In this document: one piece after another, positions 36,838 to 45,690 of the stretch
How the letters are laid out: each line of letters starts with the position of its first letter
Numbering within the stretch: the stretch's first letter is position 1
Origin: Rhodocyclaceae bacterium
GTDB lineage: Bacteria > Pseudomonadota > Gammaproteobacteria > Burkholderiales > Rhodocyclaceae
Direction: 5' to 3'
Assembly: GCA_016718525.1 (NCBI GenBank)
Contig: JADKDD010000001.1
Span: forward strand, 1,674,001-1,738,000
DNA length: 64,000 nucleotides
Notes under the pieces: generated by a model
The model's input: the letters and a program-made list of their open reading frames with translations, nothing else
Database searches by the model: none
What the model was told of the DNA's origin: nothing
Made by a program: the position numbers and the translations under genes

Positions 36838-37024
36838 ACAACCGGCACAAGGTGGCGGCTTCAGTTACTACGTCAGTGACGAGCAACTGATCGAATTCGC
36901 GAAATTGACCTTGTCGGAACGACTGAGCTGGGTCGAAGCCGCGCGCGAATTTACCTGGCTTGCGCAAACACCGCAAACACGTGAAAGGCATGAACGATTG
37001 CGTCGTGGTTTAAAGATAGTTTAG
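36827..37024 (+). CDS. Small partner protein of the nucleotidyltransferase
   Basis: The 65-aa protein starts at GTG 36827 and overlaps the nucleotidyltransferase stop by 11 nt. It contains YYVSDEQLIEFAKLTLSERL and SWVEAAREFTWLA, a short helical pattern also seen in small proteins encoded next to nucleotidyltransferases. It is very charged and probably soluble. An antitoxin role is only inferred from pairing and size. Confidence 0.6.
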   Translation: MINEQPAQGGGFSYYVSDEQLIEFAKLTLSERLSWVEAAREFTWLAQTPQTRERHERLRRGLKIV

Positions 37025-37031
37025 GACTTCA

Positions 37032-37901
37032 ATGAAAACTTTCACTGCATCGCTCGCCGCCGCCTGGCAAGACAACAATTCTCTGCTCTGTGTCGGCCTC
37101 GATCCCGATCCGGCAAAATTTCCGCCGCACTTGCGCGGCAAAACTGGTGCAATTTTCGAATTTTGCAGTGCCATCGTGGATGCCACGGCGGACTTGGCCT
37201 GCGCCTTTAAGCCACAGATCGCGTATTTCGCCGCCAACCGTGCCGAAGACCAACTGGAGGCATTGATCGCCAGGATCCATGATCGCCACCCCGGCATTCC
37301 CGTGATTCTTGACGCCAAGCGTGGCGATATCGGCAATACCGCCGAGCAGTACGCCGTCGAAGTTTTCGAGCGCTATAAGGCCGACGCGGTGACCATCAAT
37401 CCTTACATGGGGCGCGACACCGTCGAGCCATGGCTGGCGTACAAAGACAAGGGCGTCATTTTGCTTTGCCGCACCTCAAACCCCGGTGGCAGCGACCTGC
37501 AATTTCTCAACGTCAGCGCGTCAGTTGGTGCTGATGCTCTGCATGGCGGGATGTCGGCTTCGCCGAGCGCCGGCACGCCGTTGTTCGAACGCGTGGCGCA
37601 TCTGGTGGCCGACGAATGGAATGGCAACGGCCAATGCGCTTTGGTGGTCGGCGCCACTTTCCCTGCAGAACTTCGTCATGTGCGTGAAATCGTTGGTGAG
37701 ATGCCGCTTTTGGTGCCCGGCATCGGCGCGCAGGGTGGCGATATTGAAGCCACCGTCAAGTCCGGTAAGACAACGAGTGGCACTGGCCTGATGATCAATT
37801 CGTCACGAGCAATTTTGTATGCGGGCAAGGGTGAAGATTTTGCCGATGCAGCCCGCATGGTGGCGCTGGAGACCCGTGACGCGATAAACCGGTATCGATG
37901 A
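37032..37901 (+). CDS. pyrF: Orotidine 5'-phosphate decarboxylase (type 2) with an in-frame repeat insertion
   Basis: PyrF makes UMP from OMP in the last step of pyrimidine synthesis. The 289-aa product has the type 2 features LCVGLDPDPAKFP, the catalytic block VILDAKRGDIGNTAEQYA (Asp-Lys-Asp) and PGIGAQGGDIEA. Between LQFLNVS and PLFERVAHLV it contains ASVGADALHGGMSASPSAGT, about 20 residues absent from other PyrF proteins and encoded by a long dispersed-repeat copy (37519-37571). The frame and all catalytic residues are intact, so the enzyme should be active. Confidence 0.96.
   Translation: MKTFTASLAAAWQDNNSLLCVGLDPDPAKFPPHLRGKTGAIFEFCSAIVDATADLACAFKPQIAYFAANRAEDQLEALIARIHDRHPGIPVILDAKRGDIGNTAEQYAVEVFERYKADAVTINPYMGRDTVEPWLAYKDKGVILLCRTSNPGGSDLQFLNVSASVGADALHGGMSASPSAGTPLFERVAHLVADEWNGNGQCALVVGATFPAELRHVREIVGEMPLLVPGIGAQGGDIEATVKSGKTTSGTGLMINSSRAILYAGKGEDFADAARMVALETRDAINRYR
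37519..37571 (+). repeat. Dispersed repeat, long form, copy 7 (in frame in pyrF)
   Basis: Same 53-bp element as in glnS with 3 differences, followed by GGCACGCCG, which matches the right half of the short form (CACGCCGT). It encodes SVGADALHGGMSASPSA. Confidence 0.85.
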
Positions 37902-37921
37902 TCACTCTGTTCAGGCATGCT

Positions 37922-38860
37922 TCACAACAAGGTTACGGCATCACCTTCACTCACCCGACCGGAATGCAAAGCGCTACCGTAAACGCCGAGATTTTGTTTT
38001 GCTTCGCGCACAATCGAGCGAAGCACCGTTGGATCTTTGGGTAGTTCGGCTTGGGCGTGGGCGGTCATTCCACAACGTATGGTCGGCACACTCATTTGGC
38101 AGGCGACTTCGCCAACATGAATCGTGCGAGCACCCCACTCCGCTTCAATCAACCCGGCAAGTTCAGGCAAGCTCGAAATCAAAAAATTCGGTCGAAACCG
38201 ACGGACATCCCACGCCGCTTTCGGATTGCGCTTTGCCATTTCTGCCAGTGATGCCGTGGTAAGCAAGTGCAACGGCCACAGATCAAAATAGGTTCCCGGC
38301 GGCGAGGTGAACTCGAACAGATCAGCTGGAATGGTCGAGTAATCGAGTGAAGGTTCTCCCTCCTCGCGACTGAGTAGCTCGCGGGTATCTCGCTCCAACT
38401 TGGTGTATGGCAAGAGCTTCTCGAACCATGGCCGCCAACGGCTACGGGCGATTTTTCCGATCAACGAAGACCCGGCTTGGGCACGTCGATAATGCGCCTT
38501 GTCGCTCGCTGGCTGCAGGCGCATCAAGCTTACCGGGTGTTCGAGAAATTCTGACAGTGATCGATGCACCTGACGATCGTCACTGGCCAAGGACTTACCA
38601 TCCGGTAGCGTTATTTCGACGTCAGGGATCAAGCTGGCGCGCGGTGGCTCACGGTAACGGGCCGAGCACAACATCAAGGTCGGGAAGTTCTTCGCGCCGC
38701 GAATTTCGCCGGCCGCGTCGTCACGCAAGGCCCAGCCACGATCCCCGAGCAAACCCATGTTCCCCGCTTGCACCTCAACTGTGGTCAGTCGTTCGCCCGC
38801 CATTGATTTGACCGGATAACGCCAAATTTCGGAAATCGTTCCGACAGTTACGGCACTCAT
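37922..38860 (-). CDS. MOSC domain protein with N-terminal beta-barrel
   Basis: The 312-aa protein opens with IWRYPVKSMAGE, the typical MOSC N-terminal barrel motif, and has the C-terminal MOSC domain with CQMSVPTIRCGMTAHAQ near residue 260, where molybdenum-cofactor sulfurase and mARC-like proteins have their conserved Cys. The fold binds sulfurated molybdenum cofactor; the substrate is unknown. ATG 38860 was preferred over TTG 38863. It is convergent with pyrF. Confidence 0.88.
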   Translation of the reverse strand: MSAVTVGTISEIWRYPVKSMAGERLTTVEVQAGNMGLLGDRGWALRDDAAGEIRGAKNFPTLMLCSARYREPPRASLIPDVEITLPDGKSLASDDRQVHRSLSEFLEHPVSLMRLQPASDKAHYRRAQAGSSLIGKIARSRWRPWFEKLLPYTKLERDTRELLSREEGEPSLDYSTIPADLFEFTSPPGTYFDLWPLHLLTTASLAEMAKRNPKAAWDVRRFRPNFLISSLPELAGLIEAEWGARTIHVGEVACQMSVPTIRCGMTAHAQAELPKDPTVLRSIVREAKQNLGVYGSALHSGRVSEGDAVTLL

Positions 38861-38914
38861 CAATCAGCCGTGTAAAAAATATTCATAACCTGATTGGCTT
38901 TTGTCTGCTGAATG

Positions 38915-40714
38915 TCAAAACCAACCATCCTGCATTTCGAAGCAGGTCGGATCGATGCGCCGCAGAATTTCGGCCTGAGGATAAATTTCAGGCAATTCCC
39001 AAGTGATGTAGTAGCGCGCCGCCTGCAACTTGCCTCGATAGAAATCACTATCGTCAGCAGTCGCGCTATCCAGGGCGCGTTCGGCAACGATTGCCTGACG
39101 TAGCCACATCCACGAAATCAGGATTCGTCCACACAAATCAAGGTAAACCGAAGCGTTCGCCAACACCGCTTCTCCTCCTGCGGTTGCGAAAGATCTGAGC
39201 AAGTGGGCGGTGAGTTCGTTAAGCAGGGCAACACTGTCGCCGACGGAGTTGGCCAGCGGCGCACAAATGCTCAATCCGTCCGCAGCGCTTACCGTCTCAC
39301 CGATTTTGGATTGCAGCAGGGCCAGCGCAGCGCCTTTGTGTTGCGTAACCTTGCGTCCGAGCAGGTCGATGGCCTGAATGCCGTTGGTGCCTTCGTGAAT
39401 AGGATTCAAGCGGTTGTCACGGTAATACTGTTCAACCGGATAATCACGGGTATAGCCATAGCCACCCAGAATTTGAATCGCCAGTTCGTTGGCTTTGAGG
39501 CAATACTGTGAAGGCCAGGATTTGGCCAATGGGGTCAACAAATCGAGCAACAGGCTGGCGGCATCGCGCTGCTGATCGTCCCCGGTGGCAATGTCGTCAA
39601 CCAATGCGCCGCAATACAACTCCAGCGCCAGTGCGCCCTCGACATAGGCTTTCTGTTTGAGCAGCATGGCGCGCACATCGGCGTGTTCGATGATCGGCCG
39701 CTGCGGCGTGTCGAAATCCTTGGCTTGCGGCGGCCGCCCTTGCGGGCGATTGCGCGCGTAGTCGAGCGAGTGCTGGTAGCCGGCGTAGCCGAGCATGGTG
39801 GCACCCATGCCAACACCGATACGCGCTTCATTCATCATGTGAAACATATAGCGCAAGCCTTGATTCGGCTCGCCGATCAGGTAACCGGTTGCACCGCGCT
39901 TTTCACCAAAATTAAGCATGGTCGAAGTGGTTCCGCGCCAACCCATTTTGTGCAACAACCCGGCCAGCGCGACGTCATTGCGCTCGCCGATGGTGCCGCT
40001 GTCGTCGACCAGAAATTTCGGCACGATAAAGAGCGAGATGCCGCGCGTGCCGCTGGGTGCACCTTTGATTCGCGCCAAGACCAGATGAACAATGTTTTGG
40101 CTTAACTCGTGATCGCCGCCGGAGATAAAAATTTTGTTTCCGGAGATGGCGTAAGTGCCGTCGGTTTGCAGTTCTGCACTGGTGCGCAAATCACCGAGCG
40201 AGGATCCGGCGTGGGGTTCGGTAAGGCACATGGTGCCGGTAAATCGACCATCGAGCATCGCCGGCAGAAAGCGCTGTTTTTGCTGCGCCGATCCGAAATG
40301 ATGAATGACATTGGCTGCCGCAACGGTCAGCAAGGCATAAGACTGCGTGGCAATGTTGGCGACCTGAAATATCCCTTGAATTGCCTGTGTCACCACCTGC
40401 GGCAGTTGCATGCCGCCAAGTTCATAGTCGTGATGCGCCGCAAGGAACCCTGCCTCAGCATAGGCGTCGAGCGCAACTTTGACTTGCGGCAACATGGTCA
40501 CCACACCATCTTCGAAAACCGGTTCATGCTCGTCGACTTCACGGTGGTGAGGTGCGAAGTAATCCTCGGCGACACGCCGTGCAGTGTCGATCGCGGCATC
40601 GAAAGTATCGCGGCTGTGATCAGCGAAACGCTCGCGCCGGGACAACTCGGCCGTCGGCAAAAGTTCGTAGAGTTGGAATGCAAGTTCGCGCGGATTGATC
40701 AGAGGTAGGCTCAT
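38915..40714 (-). CDS. Acyl-CoA dehydrogenase (long form with acetyl-CoA-dehydrogenase-like C-terminal domain)
   Basis: The 599-aa FAD enzyme catalyses the first, alpha-beta oxidation step of fatty acyl-CoA breakdown. It has MCLTEPHAGSSLGDLRT (FAD/substrate loop), ISGNKIFISGGDHEL, the catalytic-Glu region near YGYTRDYPVEQYYRDNRLNPIHEGTNGIQAIDLLGRK, and an extra C-terminal helical domain as in the larger AcdB/FadE-type enzymes. It is 6 nt upstream of the stop of a crotonase gene, so the two steps of beta-oxidation are encoded together. Confidence 0.93.
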   Translation of the reverse strand: MSLPLINPRELAFQLYELLPTAELSRRERFADHSRDTFDAAIDTARRVAEDYFAPHHREVDEHEPVFEDGVVTMLPQVKVALDAYAEAGFLAAHHDYELGGMQLPQVVTQAIQGIFQVANIATQSYALLTVAAANVIHHFGSAQQKQRFLPAMLDGRFTGTMCLTEPHAGSSLGDLRTSAELQTDGTYAISGNKIFISGGDHELSQNIVHLVLARIKGAPSGTRGISLFIVPKFLVDDSGTIGERNDVALAGLLHKMGWRGTTSTMLNFGEKRGATGYLIGEPNQGLRYMFHMMNEARIGVGMGATMLGYAGYQHSLDYARNRPQGRPPQAKDFDTPQRPIIEHADVRAMLLKQKAYVEGALALELYCGALVDDIATGDDQQRDAASLLLDLLTPLAKSWPSQYCLKANELAIQILGGYGYTRDYPVEQYYRDNRLNPIHEGTNGIQAIDLLGRKVTQHKGAALALLQSKIGETVSAADGLSICAPLANSVGDSVALLNELTAHLLRSFATAGGEAVLANASVYLDLCGRILISWMWLRQAIVAERALDSATADDSDFYRGKLQAARYYITWELPEIYPQAEILRRIDPTCFEMQDGWF

Positions 40715-40719
40715 CTGGT

Positions 40720-41508
40720 TCAGCGCCCCACAAACTTGGCGGCACGCCGCTCGACAAAGGAAGCCATGCCTTCTTTGACATCTTCACTGGCAAACAAGGG
40801 CTGCAGATCAGGCATCAGCCGCGCAGCGGCGGCGGCATCACTTTCGGCTCTGGCCAATCGGGCGGATTGCAAAGTCACTTGCACGGCAAGCGGGGCCTGT
40901 TTGGAAATCGTTTCCGCTAATTCCAGCGCGCGAGTCAATTGTTGTCCGGGAGCGACGAGTTCCTGCACCATGCCCATCCGGTAGGCTTCCTGAGCACTCA
41001 TTTCGTCGCCGGTCAACAGATAGCGCATGGCGTTGCCCCAGCCGATCTCCTGAAAGAAACGGATGGTCGCGCCACCGACCGGGTAGATTCCCCGTTTGAC
41101 CTCAATCTGCCCGAAGCGTGTATCGGTGGCAGCGATGCGGATATCAGCGGAGAGCATGAGCTCGATGCCGATCGTGAAACAAATTCCCTGAACGGCATAG
41201 ATCACTGGCTTACGCACAATCGCGGTACCGGTAAGGCCAAAGGGGTCAAGCGCACCGTCTTCGAGATCCGGAAATTTTCCGGAGGCAAATGACGGCGCCC
41301 ATTGCGGCAAGTCCAGCCCGCCGGTGAAGTGATCGCCAACCGCATAGACCACGCCCACACGAAGCTCCGGGTTGCGGCTCAGCTCGCCATAGGCAAGTGT
41401 CAGTTCCCTATACATGTCCAGATCGAAGGCGTTGCGTTTTTCGGGTCGGTTGAGTCCGATCAACAAGACATGGCCACGGGTTTCTACGAGTAGCGAAGAG
41501 GTGCTCAT
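40720..41508 (-). CDS. Crotonase/enoyl-CoA hydratase family protein
   Basis: The 262-aa crotonase-fold protein begins MSTSSLLVETRGHVLLIGLNRPEKRNAF. The oxyanion-hole segments are visible (GDHFTGGLDL; IQGICFTIGIELMLSADIRIA). The usual pair of catalytic glutamates is not clearly present, so it may be a hydratase, isomerase or another crotonase reaction. Start 41508 fits the family; upstream codons include an intergenic repeat copy. It is upstream of, and cotranscribed with, the acyl-CoA dehydrogenase. Confidence 0.9.
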   Translation of the reverse strand: MSTSSLLVETRGHVLLIGLNRPEKRNAFDLDMYRELTLAYGELSRNPELRVGVVYAVGDHFTGGLDLPQWAPSFASGKFPDLEDGALDPFGLTGTAIVRKPVIYAVQGICFTIGIELMLSADIRIAATDTRFGQIEVKRGIYPVGGATIRFFQEIGWGNAMRYLLTGDEMSAQEAYRMGMVQELVAPGQQLTRALELAETISKQAPLAVQVTLQSARLARAESDAAAAARLMPDLQPLFASEDVKEGMASFVERRAAKFVGR

Positions 41509-41530
41509 TGTTTGCTCCGTTGGAAGTCGC

Positions 41531-41557
41531 GGGTTGGTGCTGACCACGCGCCGTTAC
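41531..41557 (+). repeat. Dispersed short repeat, copy 8 (intergenic)
   Basis: GGGTTGGTGCTGACC followed by ACGCGCCGTTAC, in the 80-bp gap between the crotonase gene and the DUF1254 gene. It is the most diverged of the intergenic copies. Confidence 0.55.
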
Positions 41558-41588
41558 AGCAGTGGTAGCAACGTGTTTCAGGCATTGA

Positions 41589-43022
41589 TTATTCGATGCG
41601 CTTGACTGGTGGCGCAGCCCACGTCCCGTCCAGCGCTGCCGGCTTGGGCCAATACAAGCGCAGATTCATGGTGAAACCGCCACTTGCCGGCGCCGGTAAC
41701 CAATTGCTTTGCTTGTCGGCGTCGGGTGCGTCGCGCTGGATGTAGAGATCCACTGAGCCATCGGCATTAACTTTGAGGGGATCGCGATCTCCAATCGCAA
41801 ATCGCTTGATCGGATTAGCCGCAAAAAACTGCCGGTCGTTGTACATCGTCAGCGACCAAAATGCGCGCACCGGCGGCAGATTGTCTTTGTCGAAATGCAT
41901 CTTGTATTTTGCGCCGCTATCGAAAGGCTTGCCATCCGGATCGGCAAATCCGGATGGATAGATCGCGTCTTCCGGCACGTTTGCGCCCAGCCCGAAATAC
42001 GCTACGCCGGCGCGCGCCAAATAGTCGGAGCCATAAGCACCAACTACTCCCAAACTCATCCGCCAACCATTGACCTTGTTGCCTGCGCGGCGTACCGCCG
42101 CAACAACTTTTTTCTGCGCGATTGGCGGTGCCGCCATAAATGCCTTTTGAACTTCTGGCGAAAGCTTGTTCAGTTCAATGTCTTTGCCAGGCACAATTCC
42201 GATTTGGGCCAGACGGTCAAGAATCGGGTAATCGCCGTCATGCGGCGGATTGTCTTTAAGCAATTGTCCAAACAACGCAAAAAATTCTGCGGCATCCATT
42301 TTCGTCACTTGCTCGACCGGCGCCGTCATATCCTGTTTGGCATTTACCGGAACAGCAGGGATATTTTTTTTCGGCTTTCCCCAGGACGATAAAGTCGTCG
42401 TTGTCAGTCCGGCCTGGAATTTATGCACGGCCGCGAAATCTGCAACGCCATTGGTTTGCGTGCGGCCAATGATCCAACCAATTGCAGTCGGTGAACGGTA
42501 GGATTTCATCTCCTTTGGCAACTTTCCCGCCCAATGCGGACCGACAATTGCGAAAACCTGCGCGCCTGTACCTGTAGTGCGCTTGCCAGGCGATGCAAAC
42601 ACATCGGTCCACATGTCCATCAACGGCAAAAGGTAATAGCGCCCCCCGGAATCCGGGACAGTGACGATCAACGGTTCCTTGCTAACGTCATACCACAGCG
42701 ATGAATACAGCGTGTCGGCGTTGGCGCGAACCACGGCTTCAAACCGGTCATCGGGAAAAGCAGTCGCGTGACCAAACTGATTCATTGGCGCCTTCATCCC
42801 GCCAGCGCTGTTTGCGGCTCCCACATTGGTACTTACCCGGCGTGTTACGTCCATGATGACCATCGGGTAGGCATAAACGTAGGCATCAACCGCCAGGTCT
42901 TGAATTTCATCGGGGGTCAGGGTTGGCGGCACTGCGAGGCTGTGACTGGCAAACAAGCCAGACCATGCCAGCGCGGCAAAAACCAGAAATTTATTGCAGG
43001 ACGTTCTCTCAAAGGATGCCAC
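41589..43022 (-). CDS. Exported DUF1254/DUF1214 protein
   Basis: The 477-aa protein has a signal peptide (FLVFAALAWSGLFASHSLA), an N-terminal DUF1254 domain (AYVYAYPMVIMDVTRR; QFGHATAFPDDRFEAVVRANADTLYSS) and a C-terminal DUF1214 domain (FWSLTMYNDRQFFAANPIKRFAIGDR; WLPAPASGGFTMNLRLYWPK). Function of these periplasmic proteins is unknown. It is monocistronic as far as can be seen, divergent from the membrane protein at 43200. Confidence 0.9.
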   Translation of the reverse strand: MASFERTSCNKFLVFAALAWSGLFASHSLAVPPTLTPDEIQDLAVDAYVYAYPMVIMDVTRRVSTNVGAANSAGGMKAPMNQFGHATAFPDDRFEAVVRANADTLYSSLWYDVSKEPLIVTVPDSGGRYYLLPLMDMWTDVFASPGKRTTGTGAQVFAIVGPHWAGKLPKEMKSYRSPTAIGWIIGRTQTNGVADFAAVHKFQAGLTTTTLSSWGKPKKNIPAVPVNAKQDMTAPVEQVTKMDAAEFFALFGQLLKDNPPHDGDYPILDRLAQIGIVPGKDIELNKLSPEVQKAFMAAPPIAQKKVVAAVRRAGNKVNGWRMSLGVVGAYGSDYLARAGVAYFGLGANVPEDAIYPSGFADPDGKPFDSGAKYKMHFDKDNLPPVRAFWSLTMYNDRQFFAANPIKRFAIGDRDPLKVNADGSVDLYIQRDAPDADKQSNWLPAPASGGFTMNLRLYWPKPAALDGTWAAPPVKRIE

Positions 43023-43199
43023 TTTTTATACCCTCCAGATTTTTCACTTATAGACTCAATTGGTCGGTTAAGTAACCGCCATGCGACCGGAACATGAACG
43101 CCGAACAGTGTATCGGAGAATGACCTAACTGATTTCTTGCAGTTTTTTCCTGACTAGGGTTTAAGCTACGGCCTCACTACGACGACAAGCAGTCATTCT

Positions 43200-44996
43200 A
43201 TGAAACGGGAACCCACGCGCCAGCGCTTCCTCAAAGCCAAAATTGAGCAGCGCAACTTGCGTCGCGGCGGCATCAAACCGCTTCAACTAGTCAATGCCGA
43301 CGAGGACGACAAGCAGCTGGCGGCGAGACTGCTTGAGCAGGACGATGAACTCCCGGGCAATCGAAACAGCGGATTCCGTTTCAATTTTTTGTTGGTCATC
43401 ATGGCCCTTACTCCGCTTTACTTATGGTTTGAACTTTCCTTTGGCGTACATTTGCTCAACACCATCAGCGGCAAGACAACGGTTGAGGAGACCGCAGCGA
43501 TCGAACATTGGGGACGCCTGATTTCAGGTATTGCTGTCTCGCTGCTGTTTGTTACCGTCTGGTTTCGGGAGTGTGAAAAGGGCAACAAGCCATGGGCGGT
43601 CAGAATTCTGGTGACGCTCGCAATATTCTTTGTTTGCATTCCGCTGACCTGGCTGACACAGGGCAAAGTTATCGATTTTTATGTCAAGCGTGGAAGCACG
43701 GAAATTGCGCTCGATCTTGCAGGCTTGACACTTGCAGTCGCCATCGGCTTTTACCTTTTGCGCTTTTGGCTGCGTCGCTGCATCGTTGAACAAAAGCATG
43801 GTGCAGCGATAACCGTTTTTGGTCTTGCCGTGATTCTCGGTACTGGCGTGCTCTTTTTGACCACCACTCACTTATGGCTGCCCCAATTCAACGAAAAAAT
43901 GGGCATAGCACCCGTGCTGTCGAAACAAATTGGCGAGGAGCGCAAGCAAGCGGCGACCCTTTCGGTATTACGCAGAGGCGCACAAGAGGGCATTTTTCAC
44001 CCGAAAGCCATCGATTTCTCGCCGCAAACGGCTGCCAGTCCGGAAGGTATGGCCGCCCTGGCATTGTTCCCGATACTCGGCTCCGTCATTGACCAAACAC
44101 CGCTGGAGGCTGACCGCGCCCGAATCATTGCCGAACTGATGTACCGTGATTGGGATGAACAGTCAGGGGAGACTGCCTATAAGGCGTTCACCGACATTGA
44201 ACGCGACTTGCGCCGGATGCATGCGGAAGGCTACCAGGCTGCTTCCTTAGCCTTTACCAATAATCCAAGCAAAATAAAGGCTAATCAGGCTTGGAGTGAA
44301 TTCATTAAGGATCTATTCGGTTTCGAGGGCATGCCACCAAACTTGAGCCTTGATGAGTTTCTCCAGCATCCTGCCACATCCAGATTCATTGCCCGACAAG
44401 TTGCCTGCTTCGACTGTCAGTTTCGGGTCGGTATGTCACGTGAAACGTTTGGTCGCGAGTTATACAGCTGGACTCAAAAGCACAATGTCGAGCGCACAGT
44501 CGAAAACTTTGCCACCGCAAGTTATTTTGAAGACGGTCGAGATGGCGAAAGGGCGGCGCGCACCTACTGGGTGCCGATTTGGGCTTTGCTGTTCTCGATG
44601 GTAGGAGCCTTCACACATATTTTCAAGATGCTCTTTACCGCGGCCGAATACTTTCAGCGCTACACGTTCCATCGAGTCCGTGCCGCAGATTCACTGCTCG
44701 CCGACGAGGTTGTCGGTAACTCCAAGATGATGATCGGCGCCTGCGTTGTATTGATGTCGCTGTTTATATTTTTTTCTGACAACCGCGTGACCAGTGACCC
44801 GGCCTACCTAAAAACCCGCGAACAACTGTGGGACAAGCATCCGGTCATTGGTGCGGTAGCGGCACATTGGACAATCAACGCACAAGGCCTCATTTACCCA
44901 TTCACAAAAAAATTGCGCCCGGACTGGCTAAAGTTCAAGAGCGATCCGCTGCATTGGATTCCGTTCGCATCCAGACTGGTCAAGCACGACGAATAA
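43200..44996 (+). CDS. Unrecognised polytopic membrane protein
   Basis: The 598-aa protein has a basic cytoplasmic N-terminus (about 60 residues). Five hydrophobic segments follow between residues 62 and 225, then a large soluble region (about 230-455, with acidic/helical stretches and a CFDCQF cysteine pair near 405), and two further membrane segments (about 460-480 and 515-533). No family is recognised. Ordinary codon use and a clean start after a 177-nt gap support it as a real gene. The large internal loop suggests an enzyme or scaffold, but nothing names it. Confidence 0.75.
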   Translation: MKREPTRQRFLKAKIEQRNLRRGGIKPLQLVNADEDDKQLAARLLEQDDELPGNRNSGFRFNFLLVIMALTPLYLWFELSFGVHLLNTISGKTTVEETAAIEHWGRLISGIAVSLLFVTVWFRECEKGNKPWAVRILVTLAIFFVCIPLTWLTQGKVIDFYVKRGSTEIALDLAGLTLAVAIGFYLLRFWLRRCIVEQKHGAAITVFGLAVILGTGVLFLTTTHLWLPQFNEKMGIAPVLSKQIGEERKQAATLSVLRRGAQEGIFHPKAIDFSPQTAASPEGMAALALFPILGSVIDQTPLEADRARIIAELMYRDWDEQSGETAYKAFTDIERDLRRMHAEGYQAASLAFTNNPSKIKANQAWSEFIKDLFGFEGMPPNLSLDEFLQHPATSRFIARQVACFDCQFRVGMSRETFGRELYSWTQKHNVERTVENFATASYFEDGRDGERAARTYWVPIWALLFSMVGAFTHIFKMLFTAAEYFQRYTFHRVRAADSLLADEVVGNSKMMIGACVVLMSLFIFFSDNRVTSDPAYLKTREQLWDKHPVIGAVAAHWTINAQGLIYPFTKKLRPDWLKFKSDPLHWIPFASRLVKHDE

Positions 44997-45081
44997 ATTA
45001 ACTAGAGCGGCAGTTGCGCGGGCGTTCGGCTGATGCCATGCGCAAGATGCTAAAGTCCCGGGCTCCCAATGGAGTTCTCTC

Positions 45082-45690
45082 ATGCTAAATCGTGCAATCC
45101 TAGGCATCGCCTTCATTACCGGTTTCGGTTTTGCCAATGCGCAAATCGAGGTAACTGATGCGAAATCTGCCAAAGTAAACTCGGCAACATCCGCCTGCCG
45201 TCTCTTGTCATCAAAAGACCTTAAGCCGATCGGTTATGAAATCAAGACGCCCCCTCGCGACAATGAGATGGATATGACCACGGAAATGTCCGGCGCACCA
45301 ACGCCGATACATACAGACCTGTGCTTCTATTACGCCGATGTTGAAAACAGCCGCAAGAGCGTCTCACTAGCCATCGAGCGCTATGAAAAAATGGATGGCA
45401 TGCTGGACTGGCTAAAGATGAAAAATGAGCAGGCGAAAACGCCAACCACTATCGTTACCGAGTTCGGGAGTACGGTTTGCGAGGAGGGTGATTACCCGGT
45501 TACCGTATCCAAGACGGCACCGCAGAGCCCTGAAACAACGCAGTTTTACGTTGCCTGCGACCGAGTTATCGCGAACCATCGATTTAGCCTTTCGGTCGAA
45601 AACCCGGCCACCCGCACCGGCTTGCCGTCCGTCGCAGAAACTAAGGAACTACTTGATCTGGTGATTGATCGAAACGGCAAGCTCCGTTAA
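45082..45690 (+). CDS. Exported protein of unknown function
   Basis: The 202-aa protein has a signal peptide (MLNRAILGIAFITGFGFANA) and four cysteines in the mature part (ATSACRLL, TDLCFYY, TVCEEGD, FYVACDR) that could form two disulfides in the periplasm. No family is recognised. Its TAA overlaps the ATG of the threonine aldolase gene by 1 nt, so the two are probably translated together, though a shared function is not obvious. Confidence 0.7.
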   Translation: MLNRAILGIAFITGFGFANAQIEVTDAKSAKVNSATSACRLLSSKDLKPIGYEIKTPPRDNEMDMTTEMSGAPTPIHTDLCFYYADVENSRKSVSLAIERYEKMDGMLDWLKMKNEQAKTPTTIVTEFGSTVCEEGDYPVTVSKTAPQSPETTQFYVACDRVIANHRFSLSVENPATRTGLPSVAETKELLDLVIDRNGKLR

